From IMG/VR virus record IMGVR_UViG_3300009370_000074, positions 1-37,862 of that record: a DNA stretch of 37,862 nucleotides; one strand, written 5' to 3'. Every line of letters begins with the position of its first letter. Position 1 is the first letter of the stretch. A model generated the notes under the pieces. It searched no databases, was not told the origin of the DNA, and saw only the letters and a list, made by a program, of their open reading frames with translations. The DNA is from a virus. Below, in pieces: positions 1 through 7,820 of this stretch. Both the position numbers and the translations under genes were made by a program.

Positions 1-274
1 CCTGCCGCTGGCGAAGTTTCTCCCCGCAGGAATTTCTTTTGAAATCCTGTCGAGAACTCAGCGTAAACTCAGCGTAAACCTGTGCAGAAATCTGCAGCAG
101 ATCCCTGACAGATTCCTTGACAGATTCCCCGGCAGATTCCCCACCAATCCTGCCAGCATTCCCCCTGCATGCAGCTCCGGGTTCTGTCCAGATTTCCGGT
201 GAAGATCCCGTCCAGTTTCTCAGCAGAATCCTGCTCAAAAGCGCATGAAAATGCCCTGGCAGATTCTGTGGCAT
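1..274 (-). CDS. possible partial ORF running off the left edge
   Basis: From an ATG at 274 the minus strand stays open to position 1 (about 91 codons). Part of it repeats a 12-base unit in frame, giving a Gly/Lys-Glu-Ser-Ala/Val pattern near 105-150. I see no Shine-Dalgarno site, and the start codon lies inside the hairpin at 253-296, so it may not be a gene. If the window is circular, this frame continues without a stop into the low-complexity ORF at 37561-37862. Otherwise the stretch is intergenic, with short direct repeats such as TTTACGCTGAG-type 11-mers near 60-80. Confidence 0.2.
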   Translation of the reverse strand, partial: MPQNLPGHFHALLSRILLRNWTGSSPEIWTEPGAACRGNAGRIGGESAGESVKESVRDLLQISAQVYAEFTLSSRQDFKRNSCGEKLRQRQ

Positions 275-296
275 TTTGCCGAGAGTCTGCCAGGGC
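253..296 (-). terminator. 11-bp inverted repeat, weak terminator-like hairpin
   Basis: Positions 253-263 and 286-296 are perfect reverse complements with a 22-base loop. On the minus strand the stem is followed by a short T run, and it lies just downstream of the last small gene (stop at 329). That fits an operon end, but the T run is only four bases, so the role is inferred. Confidence 0.35.
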
Positions 297-328
297 GCAG
301 GGGGGGGGTACTTTTCTGGGGGGTCAGA

Positions 329-532
329 TCATTTTTTTGCCGGCGGCCGTCCCATGCCGGTCAGCGGTGGCAATTTTTTCTGCACTCGTTTGCCGAGTGC
401 GGCATCGAGGATGCGAACAGCCCACTGAGATTTGTTGGGATGTCCCGCCTTCTCCGCAGCCGCCTCGTAGGCTGCCTGCCGGGCACCGTCATCCGCGATA
501 TTGATCTGCAGGTTTGAAATACGCTTGCTCAC
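329..532 (-). CDS. small hypothetical phage protein, 67 aa
   Basis: Last gene of a four-gene minus-strand run. Its ATG at 532 overlaps the stop of the upstream gene by four bases (ATGA), a sign of translational coupling. The protein is small and basic at the C-terminus and has a helical middle rich in Ala and Glu around residues 15-35. It weakly resembles small phage proteins with a ribbon-helix-helix-like beginning (N-terminal strand, then two helices), but I cannot assign a family. No membrane segment or metal site is visible. Confidence 0.6.
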   Translation of the reverse strand: MSKRISNLQINIADDGARQAAYEAAAEKAGHPNKSQWAVRILDAALGKRVQKKLPPLTGMGRPPAKK

Positions 533-828
533 TTGTACGCTCCTTCCAGCGTGATGTCATCGAAAATGAATTCGCCGTCTGCATCCTTAGGCCACCGTTC
601 GGCGACATATTCGCACTTCTGCTGAGCCAGCCGATTCTTGAGTCCGGTGACCTGGTCGATCAGCTCGTTGTACAGTTTGATTGGCACCCAGGCAGGATCC
701 ATCTCACAACCGAGCAGATGGTCGACCAGATCAGCTGCGGCTGCAGCCGTCTCGGCCTCTGCTTTCGCCACAGCGAGCTTGTCGAGGTTTCGCTGACGGG
801 CAGTTTTCTTTTTCAAGTCGTTGTTCAT
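529..828 (-). CDS. hypothetical phage protein, 99 aa, helical N-terminus
   Basis: The N-terminal third is Lys/Arg- and Ala-rich and predicted helical, possibly a coiled coil (residues 5-40). The C-terminal part is acidic. The start at 828 overlaps the stop of the HTH gene upstream by four bases and the stop overlaps the next start, so the gene sits in a tightly coupled small operon. I do not recognise the family. A role as a small early or accessory phage protein is a guess from position only. Confidence 0.65.
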   Translation of the reverse strand: MNNDLKKKTARQRNLDKLAVAKAEAETAAAAADLVDHLLGCEMDPAWVPIKLYNELIDQVTGLKNRLAQQKCEYVAERWPKDADGEFIFDDITLEGAYK

Positions 829-1070
829 TGTTCTTCTTTCTTCGTTCGGGTTGAAAGTTCAATCAGTTGTTCGTCGTCCAGTGGTGGAAATCCGTAGTCG
901 GTCAGGAACTGCCGCAGACTCTGGACAGAGATCCTGCGGTACAGTCGGTCGTCCCGGTAGCCAGTCAGGCGACCAGAATCGAACCATTTGTGGACAGTGC
1001 GGGGAGCCACCTTGCAGAGTCTGGCGACCTGCTGGACACCGAGGAAGGTGGGCAGGTTGCTGTCGCTCAT
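825..1070 (-). CDS. excisionase/MerR-type helix-turn-helix DNA-binding protein
   Basis: An 81-residue protein. Residues 8-50 fit the HTH_17 / excisionase pattern: a helix with VQQVARLC, then APRTVHKWFDSGRL as turn and recognition helix, then a basic wing with Arg-Arg-Ile. Such proteins bind DNA as small recombination directionality factors or transcription factors. No integrase is visible in the window, so a regulator is as likely as a true excisionase. The start overlaps the upstream stop (TAATG) and the stop overlaps the next gene. Confidence 0.75.
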   Translation of the reverse strand: MSDSNLPTFLGVQQVARLCKVAPRTVHKWFDSGRLTGYRDDRLYRRISVQSLRQFLTDYGFPPLDDEQLIELSTRTKKEEQ

Positions 1071-1303
1071 TATGCCACCCCAAAAGAGTCATCGTGGTAT
1101 GTCAGCAGAGCAGAGTTCGCGTCGTCTCGACGGACAAAGAATTCCGGGAGGATCTGATCCATGATTGTCCAGTATGGCTCCGGGCAATCCTGACAGTCCG
1201 CCCAGTTCCACAGTCGAGTGGCATTGACCAGCCATCGTTCTTCCCATCTTCCATTCTTCAGGCTGAAATCCTCGAGAGACTGCAGGTAGATTCTCGCACA
1301 CAT
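1070..1303 (-). CDS. hypothetical phage protein, 77 aa
   Basis: First gene of the leftmost minus-strand operon. It is rich in Trp (five residues, including WNW and YWT) and has a CxxC-like CQDC at about residues 38-41. It has no membrane segment and I recognise no family. The start at 1303 is an ATG preceded by a weak purine stretch. An overlapping ORF in another frame (1089-1313) is less likely because this frame couples properly to the HTH gene downstream. Confidence 0.55.
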   Translation of the reverse strand: MCARIYLQSLEDFSLKNGRWEERWLVNATRLWNWADCQDCPEPYWTIMDQILPEFFVRRDDANSALLTYHDDSFGVA

Positions 1304-1413
1304 CCGTATTCAAGATTGCATCGTCGGCAACACCGCGCTACCATGGATCCGGTGTATCGTATCAGCTACATCGACAACGTCAATAGGCTTCCTGAAAGAT
1401 TATTGAAGATCGG

Positions 1414-1476
1414 GTGAACTTCTTCCTGGGTGTGGTCGTGGGGCTCGTCCTGACGCTGATCGTGAGGCGACTCTGA
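1414..1476 (+). CDS. 20-aa single-pass membrane microprotein
   Basis: A GTG at 1414 opens a 20-codon frame whose product is almost wholly one hydrophobic segment (Phe-Phe-Leu, then Val/Leu/Ile runs) closed by Arg-Arg-Leu. A weak GAAG lies five bases upstream. The stop TGA at 1474-1476 overlaps the CTG that opens the next frame. Being first in a compact plus-strand run of three hydrophobic peptides argues that it is real, but at this length chance cannot be excluded. Function is unknown. Lysis or envelope effects would be typical guesses. Confidence 0.45.
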   Translation: MNFFLGVVVGLVLTLIVRRL

Positions 1477-1649
1477 ACAAGATTCGCCACGCAGTCGGGG
1501 TCATCGCCTACATCGCGATGGTCCTCACGATCCTGTACGTGCTCGCAGCCGGCCTGTCGACCAGCAGCGAGTCAGACCCGGACTGGCGAGAGCATCAGCG
1601 GCAGCTGGACCTCGAGCGGCCAAAGGGCATCCCGCTGAAAGACTTGTGA
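1473..1649 (+). CDS. 58-aa membrane protein of plus-strand microprotein operon
   Basis: From a CTG at 1473 that overlaps the previous stop, 58 codons follow. Residues 5-29 form a transmembrane helix, and the rest is a hydrophilic, charged tail of about 30 residues. An internal ATG at 1518 would give a shorter, still hydrophobic form of 43 residues, so the start is uncertain. This N-terminal anchor with a polar tail is seen in small holins, antiholins and spanin-like partners, but no family is recognised. The next gene starts 14 bases after this stop. Confidence 0.5.
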   Translation: MNKIRHAVGVIAYIAMVLTILYVLAAGLSTSSESDPDWREHQRQLDLERPKGIPLKDL

Positions 1650-1663
1650 GAGGAGAGGTCAAA

Positions 1664-1768
1664 ATGAAAAGTCGACCATGGTTCCCGCTGGTGGTCGTGC
1701 TCGTGCTGATGGGCATCTGGAAGGTGGCCGACCTTGTGTTCGGCTTCTATCTGGTCAATCAAAACTGA
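1664..1768 (+). CDS. 34-aa membrane microprotein with strong ribosome binding site
   Basis: An ATG at 1664 is preceded at good spacing by a purine-rich GAGAGGAGAGG, one of the best Shine-Dalgarno sites in the window, which strongly supports translation. The peptide starts Met-Lys-Ser-Arg, then has one transmembrane helix (residues 7-31), and ends in polar residues. It is third in a plus-strand run opposed to all neighbouring genes and is followed 23 bases later by a terminator hairpin. Function is unknown. Confidence 0.7.
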   Translation: MKSRPWFPLVVVLVLMGIWKVADLVFGFYLVNQN

Positions 1769-1791
1769 TGACCTGCAAAACCCCTATAAGG

Positions 1792-1814
1792 CCCCCCAAA
1801 ATTTGGGGGTTTTT
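1792..1814 (+). terminator. Rho-independent terminator of the plus-strand operon
   Basis: A C-run and AAA pair with TTT and a G-run around a very short loop, followed on the plus strand by TTTTT. On the minus strand the stem is not followed by T, so it works mainly for the plus-strand microprotein operon. It also separates that operon from the minus-strand genes that start at 2273 and end at 1857. Confidence 0.75.
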
Positions 1815-1856
1815 GGGGCAGACTCGGAGTGGTCCCGGAATGGATTTCTTCCGGAT

Positions 1857-2273
1857 TTATTCCGGATTTAGGCCTGGACCTTCGAGGAATTCCGATTCCC
1901 GTTGAGCACGGTTTGTCCACCAGTGCCGGATGAGAGATTCCAGAAATCTCCATGCTGCCTGCCGTATAGCAAACCAGAGCAGAACACCCCAGATGCCACG
2001 GGGGATGATTCGTTCTGCCACGCAGTGGTCGAATGCTTCCTTTGTTTTCTGCTCGAGGTAGGAATCACAGAGCAGAACGGGGGGAGGGGCTTTCAGCACG
2101 AACCCGGGGGTCTCAAACCACGCCTGCCCATGCAATGTAGCAGCACATGCCAGGCAGACCCGTTCCTCTCTGCTGCCGCACTCCAGTTCGCAGTCAGCCA
2201 TTGTCATCCGTACTGTGGATCCGTAGACCGGGTCTGACAGGATGATTCTCCGGCTTTCCTCGGCACTCATCAT
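1857..2273 (-). CDS. hypothetical protein, 138 aa, with cysteines and amphipathic segment
   Basis: The start ATG at 2273 overlaps the stop of the thioredoxin-like gene (ATGA). The middle has several cysteines, including CELEC at about residues 27-31 and CLAC at about 40-43, which could bind metal. Residues 95-115 form an aromatic, hydrophobic stretch (GVLLWF and similar) that may contact membrane. It ends the minus-strand run before the strand switch. No family recognised. Confidence 0.6.
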   Translation of the reverse strand: MMSAEESRRIILSDPVYGSTVRMTMADCELECGSREERVCLACAATLHGQAWFETPGFVLKAPPPVLLCDSYLEQKTKEAFDHCVAERIIPRGIWGVLLWFAIRQAAWRFLESLIRHWWTNRAQRESEFLEGPGLNPE

Positions 2274-3235
2274 GGGACAAACCGAATTGTGAAATCAGGA
2301 CCTTTGAGGAGCAGTCGCACCTGCCGCCCATCTTCAGAGACCTGAATCCCTGAGAGCGTCGTCGTCACGGTTACCAGCCACTTTTCCAGCCGGATGCTGA
2401 CTGGTGGAGTCAGCTTCAGTTCTTCGGCACCAACGAACTGCACCTTCCGGTCAGGACCTGTCCAGGTGATTTTGAGTCCAGCTTCCTGAATCTCCACGGG
2501 TTTGCCTGCCATGAGGATCGCGAGGATCTGCGGCACATGAGCGGGGACAGATAGATCCCGCTCAAAGAGACCTCCCACGGGGAATTCGTTGCCTTCCTGC
2601 GTGCGTGCCAGGTATTCCGCCAGAGCGGCGACGATGGCCGTGGTGGACGGTGCGGTGGAAACGGTGGCAACGGTCACTGCGGGATCAGGAGCGGCCACAG
2701 AGGTTGTCACGTTGACCTGATACCGCCTGAGGATTGACTGTAGACTGCTGCGAGATTGTTCCCCGACACGTCGTGAGGTTTCCTTACCTGAGGCATCCAC
2801 GGTAATGAATGTCGGCAGAGACCGAGCGTGTCTCAGTCCCATTTCTGCGGCATAGTTCGGCCGTTGATCGACATTGATAGTTTCAACAGGCGCTCCGGAT
2901 CCGGGATCCCCGATCAGGTCTCCGCACTTATTTTTTGATCGTCGGCAGGGTGGACACCATTCCGCTGTCACCATGTAGCAGCGATTTCCTGCAGCGACCG
3001 CTTTTACGGGTGGCTGTTCGAACGTCCAGACGGCGAGGATTGGCTCTGTCAGTGGTTCCACGACCTGACCGCACTGGCGGTCTTCACAGAGGCAGGGATT
3101 GCAGTTGCAGTTCGGGTTGCTGCAGGAGGTGACCTCCTCGATGGCATCGAGCAGGACCTGCATACGACGTCGTGCTGCTTCGTAGTCACTGACCTGCGGC
3201 ATGAGCAACGTAGCAATGATGACAAGCCTTACCAT
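2270..3235 (-). CDS. exported thioredoxin-fold protein with C-terminal extension
   Basis: A 321-residue protein with a short hydrophobic N-terminus (residues 3-12) that may be a signal peptide. A cysteine-rich spacer follows (residues 38-55), then a thioredoxin-like domain at about 78-175 with active site WCPPC at 93-97 and the expected cis-proline in SLPTF (Pro141). The last 140 residues are a separate beta-rich region. The WCxxC motif supports thiol-disulfide exchange on a protein substrate, probably outside the cytoplasm. The start overlaps the end of the papain-like protease gene by seven bases, so the two are probably made together. Confidence 0.75.
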   Translation of the reverse strand: MVRLVIIATLLMPQVSDYEAARRRMQVLLDAIEEVTSCSNPNCNCNPCLCEDRQCGQVVEPLTEPILAVWTFEQPPVKAVAAGNRCYMVTAEWCPPCRRSKNKCGDLIGDPGSGAPVETINVDQRPNYAAEMGLRHARSLPTFITVDASGKETSRRVGEQSRSSLQSILRRYQVNVTTSVAAPDPAVTVATVSTAPSTTAIVAALAEYLARTQEGNEFPVGGLFERDLSVPAHVPQILAILMAGKPVEIQEAGLKITWTGPDRKVQFVGAEELKLTPPVSIRLEKWLVTVTTTLSGIQVSEDGRQVRLLLKGPDFTIRFVP

Positions 3236-4110
3236 TCGAGATCTTCCTGCCAGTTGACTTTTCGCGGTTCAGGATCTGTGAGATCTGACATGCCGGCGAT
3301 AACGGTATGCTGGTGGGCAGCAAACTGTTTGATGAAGTTTCGGGTCAGGAAGCACCAGCCATCTTTCCAGCTGCGTGTTCCATGAGAGTTAGCAGCCAGA
3401 AGGACATCTTCACCAAAAGTGGAACGAGAAACGTCCCAGCCAGCAATGACCCAGGCATGTCCACCACCCCCACCAGAAAACCGATCAGCAATTCCCTGCG
3501 CATTTGGCCTCCAGTTTCCCCACGATCCTCCGACGAAGACAGCACCCTGTCCGTTCCTCAGGAATGCTACGATCTCATCGAATTCCTCGAAGAAGGCAGA
3601 GTAGCCAATTCTATATTTGGATGCGTAGACTTTAGCTTGCGGCGGGATGTCGGTCGTATAACGTCGGGGCATCGGGTAATCGACATTGCCATCCTTATCC
3701 CAGTCCATCGGGCAGAAGCCGATTTCTTTCGCCGCTTTCACGTTCCCATGGATGGTTGATCCTCGGTCACGTCCATAGAGACCGCGGGAGTTTTTCTGTG
3801 CCCAGATGTAGGACGCATGACCATTGAAGTGGATGACGTTAGAACCACGGGACTGCCGATTGAAGCACACTTCTCCGACAGAGGAAGATGCCATACCGGC
3901 ACAACGACCGACTGCTCCCTGGTTCTCGACTCGCCACCAGTTGCGGGGATCGTATTTCTCTGGAGCGTCATCCCGGAGCGGGAGGGAGCGGAACGAGAAA
4001 TCGATGCTCTCCTGCAGGAGTGCCTGTTTTTCCTCAATTTCGAGTGCGTAACCTGTGAATGGTGGTGGATCAGTCGATGCCAAGGGTGCGTTCCTGCAGG
4101 CTGGCGGCAA
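3229..4110 (-). CDS. papain-like (C1 family) cysteine peptidase
   Basis: The catalytic layout of family C1 is visible in order: Gln64 (oxyanion) and Cys70 in NQGAVGRCAG, His218 in GGHAWVIAGWD, and Asn241 in AANSHG followed by a Trp-containing strand. It should cleave peptide bonds. The target could be a host protein, a virion protein or the cell envelope. The ATG at 4110 overlaps the previous gene by 41 bases, and a TTG near 4083 is an alternative start. No signal peptide is seen in this frame. It neighbours a secreted protein, a holin-like protein and a thioredoxin-like protein. Confidence 0.8.
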   Translation of the reverse strand: MPPACRNAPLASTDPPPFTGYALEIEEKQALLQESIDFSFRSLPLRDDAPEKYDPRNWWRVENQGAVGRCAGMASSSVGEVCFNRQSRGSNVIHFNGHASYIWAQKNSRGLYGRDRGSTIHGNVKAAKEIGFCPMDWDKDGNVDYPMPRRYTTDIPPQAKVYASKYRIGYSAFFEEFDEIVAFLRNGQGAVFVGGSWGNWRPNAQGIADRFSGGGGGHAWVIAGWDVSRSTFGEDVLLAANSHGTRSWKDGWCFLTRNFIKQFAAHQHTVIAGMSDLTDPEPRKVNWQEDLEW

Positions 4111-4414
4111 ACCGCGCGGTGAACTCCGGACCCTGACTCACAGCCTCGGCCGCCAGCTGATGGACAGGTTCCCATGCGGCAGTTCGAGCGGCTTTATTTC
4201 TCGTGTTGATCCATTCCAGTTGTTCAGCATCGGAACCGAATTCGGTATCTGCCATTTCGTTCCACGAGTCAGCGAGGAGTTGCCGATAGCTGTTTGCAAA
4301 CTCATCGAAGACATCCCCGGACTGCGGGTCGGGAGTGGGGCCTGGACCCGGTTTGCTTTCACCGATTGGCAGAAACAGGACGACAGCACAGAGGATGAGG
4401 ATGACATGTTTCAT
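4070..4414 (-). CDS. secreted or membrane-anchored hypothetical protein, 114 aa
   Basis: I chose the ATG at 4414 because it overlaps the upstream stop (ATGA), although the frame is open to 4462. The protein starts with Met-Lys-His and a hydrophobic segment at residues 4-18, then a Pro/Gly-rich stretch (about 21-31), so it looks like a signal peptide or anchor. The rest is helical and charged. A small exported protein directly after a one-TM protein recalls spanin-type lysis genes, but there is no clear lipobox. This is inference. Confidence 0.6.
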   Translation of the reverse strand: MKHVILILCAVVLFLPIGESKPGPGPTPDPQSGDVFDEFANSYRQLLADSWNEMADTEFGSDAEQLEWINTRNKAARTAAWEPVHQLAAEAVSQGPEFTARFAASLQERTLGID

Positions 4415-4698
4415 ATATCGTCTGCCTTTTTCATGCCTTGCATGGTCCGGCATTCCATCCACTCATTCAGGAGATGGACAGAGGCGGTGCAGTTTCGTTC
4501 TCGGGAGTCGTCCATGAGTTCCCGCCAGGCGACATCCATGTTTGTTCGGTGATCTCGATCTTTGGTGGTTGCCGATTTGAACCAGTTGAGGATTCCACGG
4601 AGGGAGTCACCTTTGGCACCGTACGCTGTGAGGACAGCGACGATAGCGGCGATGGATTTGATCCAAGTGACGGCAGTCTCCGAGAGTTCGAATCCCAT
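4411..4698 (-). CDS. holin-like small membrane protein, 95 aa
   Basis: One hydrophobic segment at about residues 10-28 (WIKSIAAIVAVLTAYGA) is followed by a charged cytoplasmic-type tail with a Cys pair (NC at about 69, EC at about 82). Size and layout resemble small phage holins or pinholins, and it lies beside an exported protein and a protease. The gene overlaps both neighbours: its start touches the stop of the 134-aa gene and its stop overlaps the next start. Holin function is inferred from shape only. Confidence 0.5.
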   Translation of the reverse strand: MGFELSETAVTWIKSIAAIVAVLTAYGAKGDSLRGILNWFKSATTKDRDHRTNMDVAWRELMDDSRERNCTASVHLLNEWMECRTMQGMKKADDI

Positions 4699-5102
4699 CA
4701 GATTTCCCCTTCTGGTTCATCCAGTCCAATGTTGGCACCCGCCTGGGCATACTCGAGCACGACACGCACGATTGGTTCGAAAGCATTATGGATCTGGTTT
4801 GTGATGAACGGGTGAATAAAGGACGGCAGGGGAGCCACGACCAGCCGAGCGATGTTATTCAGCGTGATCTGCAGGATCTTTTCGGTCTCCTGATCAGTAA
4901 GACCATTACTGGCATCCAGCAGGAAGGACCAGGTAAACTTTGGCAATGCCGGCATGACCAGTCCGAGTGCCGAGCGGATTTTGGCGGCTTCCTGCTCTTC
5001 GTCCCAGATGCCAGGGATGTTGATCCTGGCATTAAGGACAGGGACCATGAGATTGATGGTTCGTTCGAGCGTAACGCTGGGCACGGAATTTTCGTCGGGC
5101 AT
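4698..5102 (-). CDS. hypothetical protein, 134 aa
   Basis: I place the start at the ATG at 5102, because GGGGAG lies seven bases upstream. The frame is open further, to 5201, but without such a site. The protein is helical, with hydrophobic stretches such as LVVAPLPSFIHPFI at about residues 85-100. No clear transmembrane helix or family is visible. It is the first gene after the repeat-rich intergenic region, so it likely opens the left-arm transcription unit. Confidence 0.6.
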   Translation of the reverse strand: MPDENSVPSVTLERTINLMVPVLNARINIPGIWDEEQEAAKIRSALGLVMPALPKFTWSFLLDASNGLTDQETEKILQITLNNIARLVVAPLPSFIHPFITNQIHNAFEPIVRVVLEYAQAGANIGLDEPEGEI

Positions 5103-5230
5103 CACGGACTCCCCAAAATCATCAGTGGCATCCGAGGGGCTGATGAACCTCCCTGAACAAGACTCTTCAGGACACCTCTCACTCGTTCCAGAAGTCGTCA
5201 CTGTACCGGTAGGCTGGCGAATTCGTCAAT

Positions 5231-5263
5231 ACCGTGGCTGAACCGTGGCTGAACCGTGGCTAA
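5231..5263. repeat. three tandem 11-bp repeats
   Basis: ACCGTGGCTGA occurs at 5231-5241 and 5242-5252, and a third copy with one change at 5253-5263. The group lies at the edge of the longer repeat-rich region and could be a protein binding array. Confidence 0.7.
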
Positions 5264-5638
5264 GGCGCGAGAAATCGAGAAATCGAATAACTCAAGGGAA
5301 TAACTCAACCCCCCCCCTTTAGAGAGTGAGAAATGGGCAAAAGGGTCGAGAAATGAGATTCTCGGCTGAGGAAAGAGACCCCTTGAATTATTTGAGTTAT
5401 TCATACACATATAGATAATACTATATAAAACACTCGTTTTTCTCGTCCGAATAGTGCAAATTTGCCCTTGAGTTATTCTTGCACTATTTGAGCGATTCCA
5501 GCGGCAGACCTTGAATAATTCAAGAATAACTCAAGGTCAAATTTGAGTTATTCCGCGCGAGAAATGGCGAGAAATGTCGCGAGAAGTTGGGCGCGATGTC
5601 TACTTTCTCGGCAAGAAATCGAGAAATAGCGCGAGAAA
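5264..5638. other. origin-like intergenic region with two repeat families
   Basis: This 375-base gene-free stretch is AT-rich in part (a TATA-rich core near 5405-5430) and carries six exact copies of GAATAACTCAA: 5285-5295, 5298-5308 and 5524-5534 in one orientation, and 5392-5402, 5468-5478 and 5543-5553 in the other. It also has eight exact copies of GAGAAAT (5269, 5277, 5328, 5348, 5559, 5569, 5621 and 5633 as first bases), several preceded by CG. Iterated sites plus an AT-rich core next to the primase-helicase gene suggest a replication origin. A regulatory switch is the alternative. Confidence 0.55.
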
Positions 5639-7792
5639 TCAGATCCTCTCGACCCATTCGGAGGACTTGGTCTTCCCCGGCTCCTTGGTGAGTTTGATCA
5701 TGCCGGCGGCAGCGAGATCATCGACGATCTCTTTCCGCTCACGATATCGCAGGGACTGCGTCTTGCGTCCCAGCTGCGTGAGGGACATCCGGCAGGTGAT
5801 CTTCTCCAGCACCTGTCGCTTGGTACGTTCATACGGCGTATCAGACAGGTTGGAGTCGATGCGGCTGACCAGTTTCCGGGTGCAGAAGTTCTGCAGTCGA
5901 ATGGCCCAGTCAGCATCCTCCAAGGTAACTTCGAACTCTCCTTTGGCCGCAGCGGACAGCATCGCCAGCTTGTTGGCTTTCTCGGCTGATCGGGACCAGA
6001 TGGCAGCGGCAACTGACTCTTCCCCGATCCGGCGATCAGCGATTTCGCGCATGTGCTGAATCAGACGATCCTGCACCGGCTGTCCCCAAATCATTTCGGT
6101 GGGTTCGGGGTGCAGGTCATCGAGGTTCCCTCCAGGGGAATACTCGATCCAGAACCGGACCAGATCCACGAGGTTCGGCGGCGGTTTCCGCCTGGAGATT
6201 CCGATGGGGACATGCTCTGTCAGCGGCACATAATCCGGTGCTTCGAAGATGTGGAGTCTGCCGAGCAGACCGGCATGCACAGACTGCGACGAAAGGGCAT
6301 TCCAAAGCGTCGATGGGGTGCTCGATCCGAGGATAACGCAATGAGGCTGGTCGAGGCATGGCGTGCGTTCTGTGTCCGCGTAGGCTCGCCCCTTCATGGT
6401 CGAGGATGAGGACGTGTAGAGCTTCAGCAGGTCTGCCTCCAGTGCCTTGAGGTAGGGTTGTGCGTTCGTCGCGCTGACCTGCTCGATGAACTTGCCAAAT
6501 TCATCGATCTGGAACAGTGTGGCGGGATGCTCCTGTAGTCTGGCGAACAGTCCGGCGGAGGATCCCAAATCTTCGGGGGCAATCAGATCCCCGGCTCCGC
6601 AGGCATCGAACAGTCGTTTGGTGCATTGGCGACCATGTTCTTTGCCGGACCCGGTCGGACCCATGGCAAGCAGGTAGAGGTTGGTGCGTCCATTGAGCGG
6701 GTCAGCGATTTTGCGACCGGTGATCAGTGACATCAGTGCCAGCGCCGACGCCAGGAAGACTTCGGGCAGACTGTAGAGGCAGATATCATCCTGCCAGCAG
6801 ACGATATCACCGATCATGCCGGGAGCATCAAAGATCAGATCGCGGGGCATCCTCTGGGGGACAGGTTCAGGTTTTTTTGAATTCGTTTTCAGGCCGGAAA
6901 AGTCCACTTCCGGCGGAATCGTCGGCAGAACCTGCTCTCGATTTTCCTTCGGCTCTCGTGGCGTGCCGTTCCGCATACCGGATCGAACTGCCTTCAGAAA
7001 TTCCTCTTCTTCCAGCGGCTCCAGCAGACTGTTGTTCCAGTACCGGCAATACTCCTCAACCTTCTCCGGGGAGACTCCCTCTTCGACGAATCGATGCAGA
7101 TGTCCGGACAGCTTGAACAGGGCATTGTTGCGACCACCGGGAGCCTCCAGCGGGATGCTGTCGACGTAGGCTTCCATCCGGCGGTCCAGTTCCATTTCAT
7201 CCGGCGTGACGACACGGGACGTAGAAACGCGAGAGGCAGGTGCTGTCGATGGTGCGAGACGTTCTGCATCGGAGGAAAGCATAAACTCCGAACAGACCCA
7301 ATCGACAGCCTCCTGCCCCTCTGAGATTTCAGAACAATCCTGCCAGAGACTTGCAGTAATCGTCCAGAACCTCGCGTGATCGTAGACTTCAACCTGCTGT
7401 TTCAGATTTTTGTCGATGACGTGAACGCAGCGAGAGCCTTCCGGTTTTCCCCCGCGCGTGATGAATTTAATCCCGCGACCAGACGGTGAGATCTCACCGT
7501 AACTGCAGGGAGTAAACCTCTCGACGAATGGTCTGGCCCAGTCCAGCAGGTTGCCGTTTTCATCGAGGCAGTTGTCGAGATCGATGCCGCAGTAGGGATC
7601 GTCATCACTGAAGACAAAGGCGATGCCGCTGAACTTGCTGCGAACACGGACAGCGGACTGGTAGGTCGACCAGGTGGAAGGATCATTCGATTTGCCGGGT
7701 GCTCCGGATTTGGTGCAGGGGATTTTGTTGTCATTGATGTTTTTCCAATTCAGCCACTGCGCACACTCGCGCAGGCACTTCGGGGGGATCAT
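5639..7792 (-). CDS. primase-helicase: prim-pol-like N-terminus and DUF3987-like ATPase
   Basis: A 717-residue protein. The N-terminal third resembles archaeo-eukaryotic primases of phages: the acidic motif GIDLDN at 69-74 and SPSGRGIKF at 102-110. The C-terminal half is a P-loop ATPase with Walker A GPTGSGK at 378-384 and Walker B LFQIDE at 426-431, like DUF3987 helicase-type proteins. It should prime and unwind DNA at the phage origin. The repeat-rich region directly follows its 3' end, as is common for phage origins. The start at 7792 is preceded by CGGAG. Confidence 0.8.
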   Translation of the reverse strand: MIPPKCLRECAQWLNWKNINDNKIPCTKSGAPGKSNDPSTWSTYQSAVRVRSKFSGIAFVFSDDDPYCGIDLDNCLDENGNLLDWARPFVERFTPCSYGEISPSGRGIKFITRGGKPEGSRCVHVIDKNLKQQVEVYDHARFWTITASLWQDCSEISEGQEAVDWVCSEFMLSSDAERLAPSTAPASRVSTSRVVTPDEMELDRRMEAYVDSIPLEAPGGRNNALFKLSGHLHRFVEEGVSPEKVEEYCRYWNNSLLEPLEEEEFLKAVRSGMRNGTPREPKENREQVLPTIPPEVDFSGLKTNSKKPEPVPQRMPRDLIFDAPGMIGDIVCWQDDICLYSLPEVFLASALALMSLITGRKIADPLNGRTNLYLLAMGPTGSGKEHGRQCTKRLFDACGAGDLIAPEDLGSSAGLFARLQEHPATLFQIDEFGKFIEQVSATNAQPYLKALEADLLKLYTSSSSTMKGRAYADTERTPCLDQPHCVILGSSTPSTLWNALSSQSVHAGLLGRLHIFEAPDYVPLTEHVPIGISRRKPPPNLVDLVRFWIEYSPGGNLDDLHPEPTEMIWGQPVQDRLIQHMREIADRRIGEESVAAAIWSRSAEKANKLAMLSAAAKGEFEVTLEDADWAIRLQNFCTRKLVSRIDSNLSDTPYERTKRQVLEKITCRMSLTQLGRKTQSLRYRERKEIVDDLAAAGMIKLTKEPGKTKSSEWVERI

Positions 7793-7820
7793 TTGCTTTC
7801 ACTCCGTTCTGAGCTTTTGT

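Noticed and set aside
825-1070. Calling the small HTH protein a true excisionase with a linked integrase
   Set aside because: No tyrosine or serine integrase is visible anywhere in the window, so only the DNA-binding fold is claimed.
821-1417. Long plus-strand frame over the HTH and 77-aa genes
   Set aside because: The minus-strand frames have recognisable HTH sequence and coupled starts and stops; this plus frame has neither.
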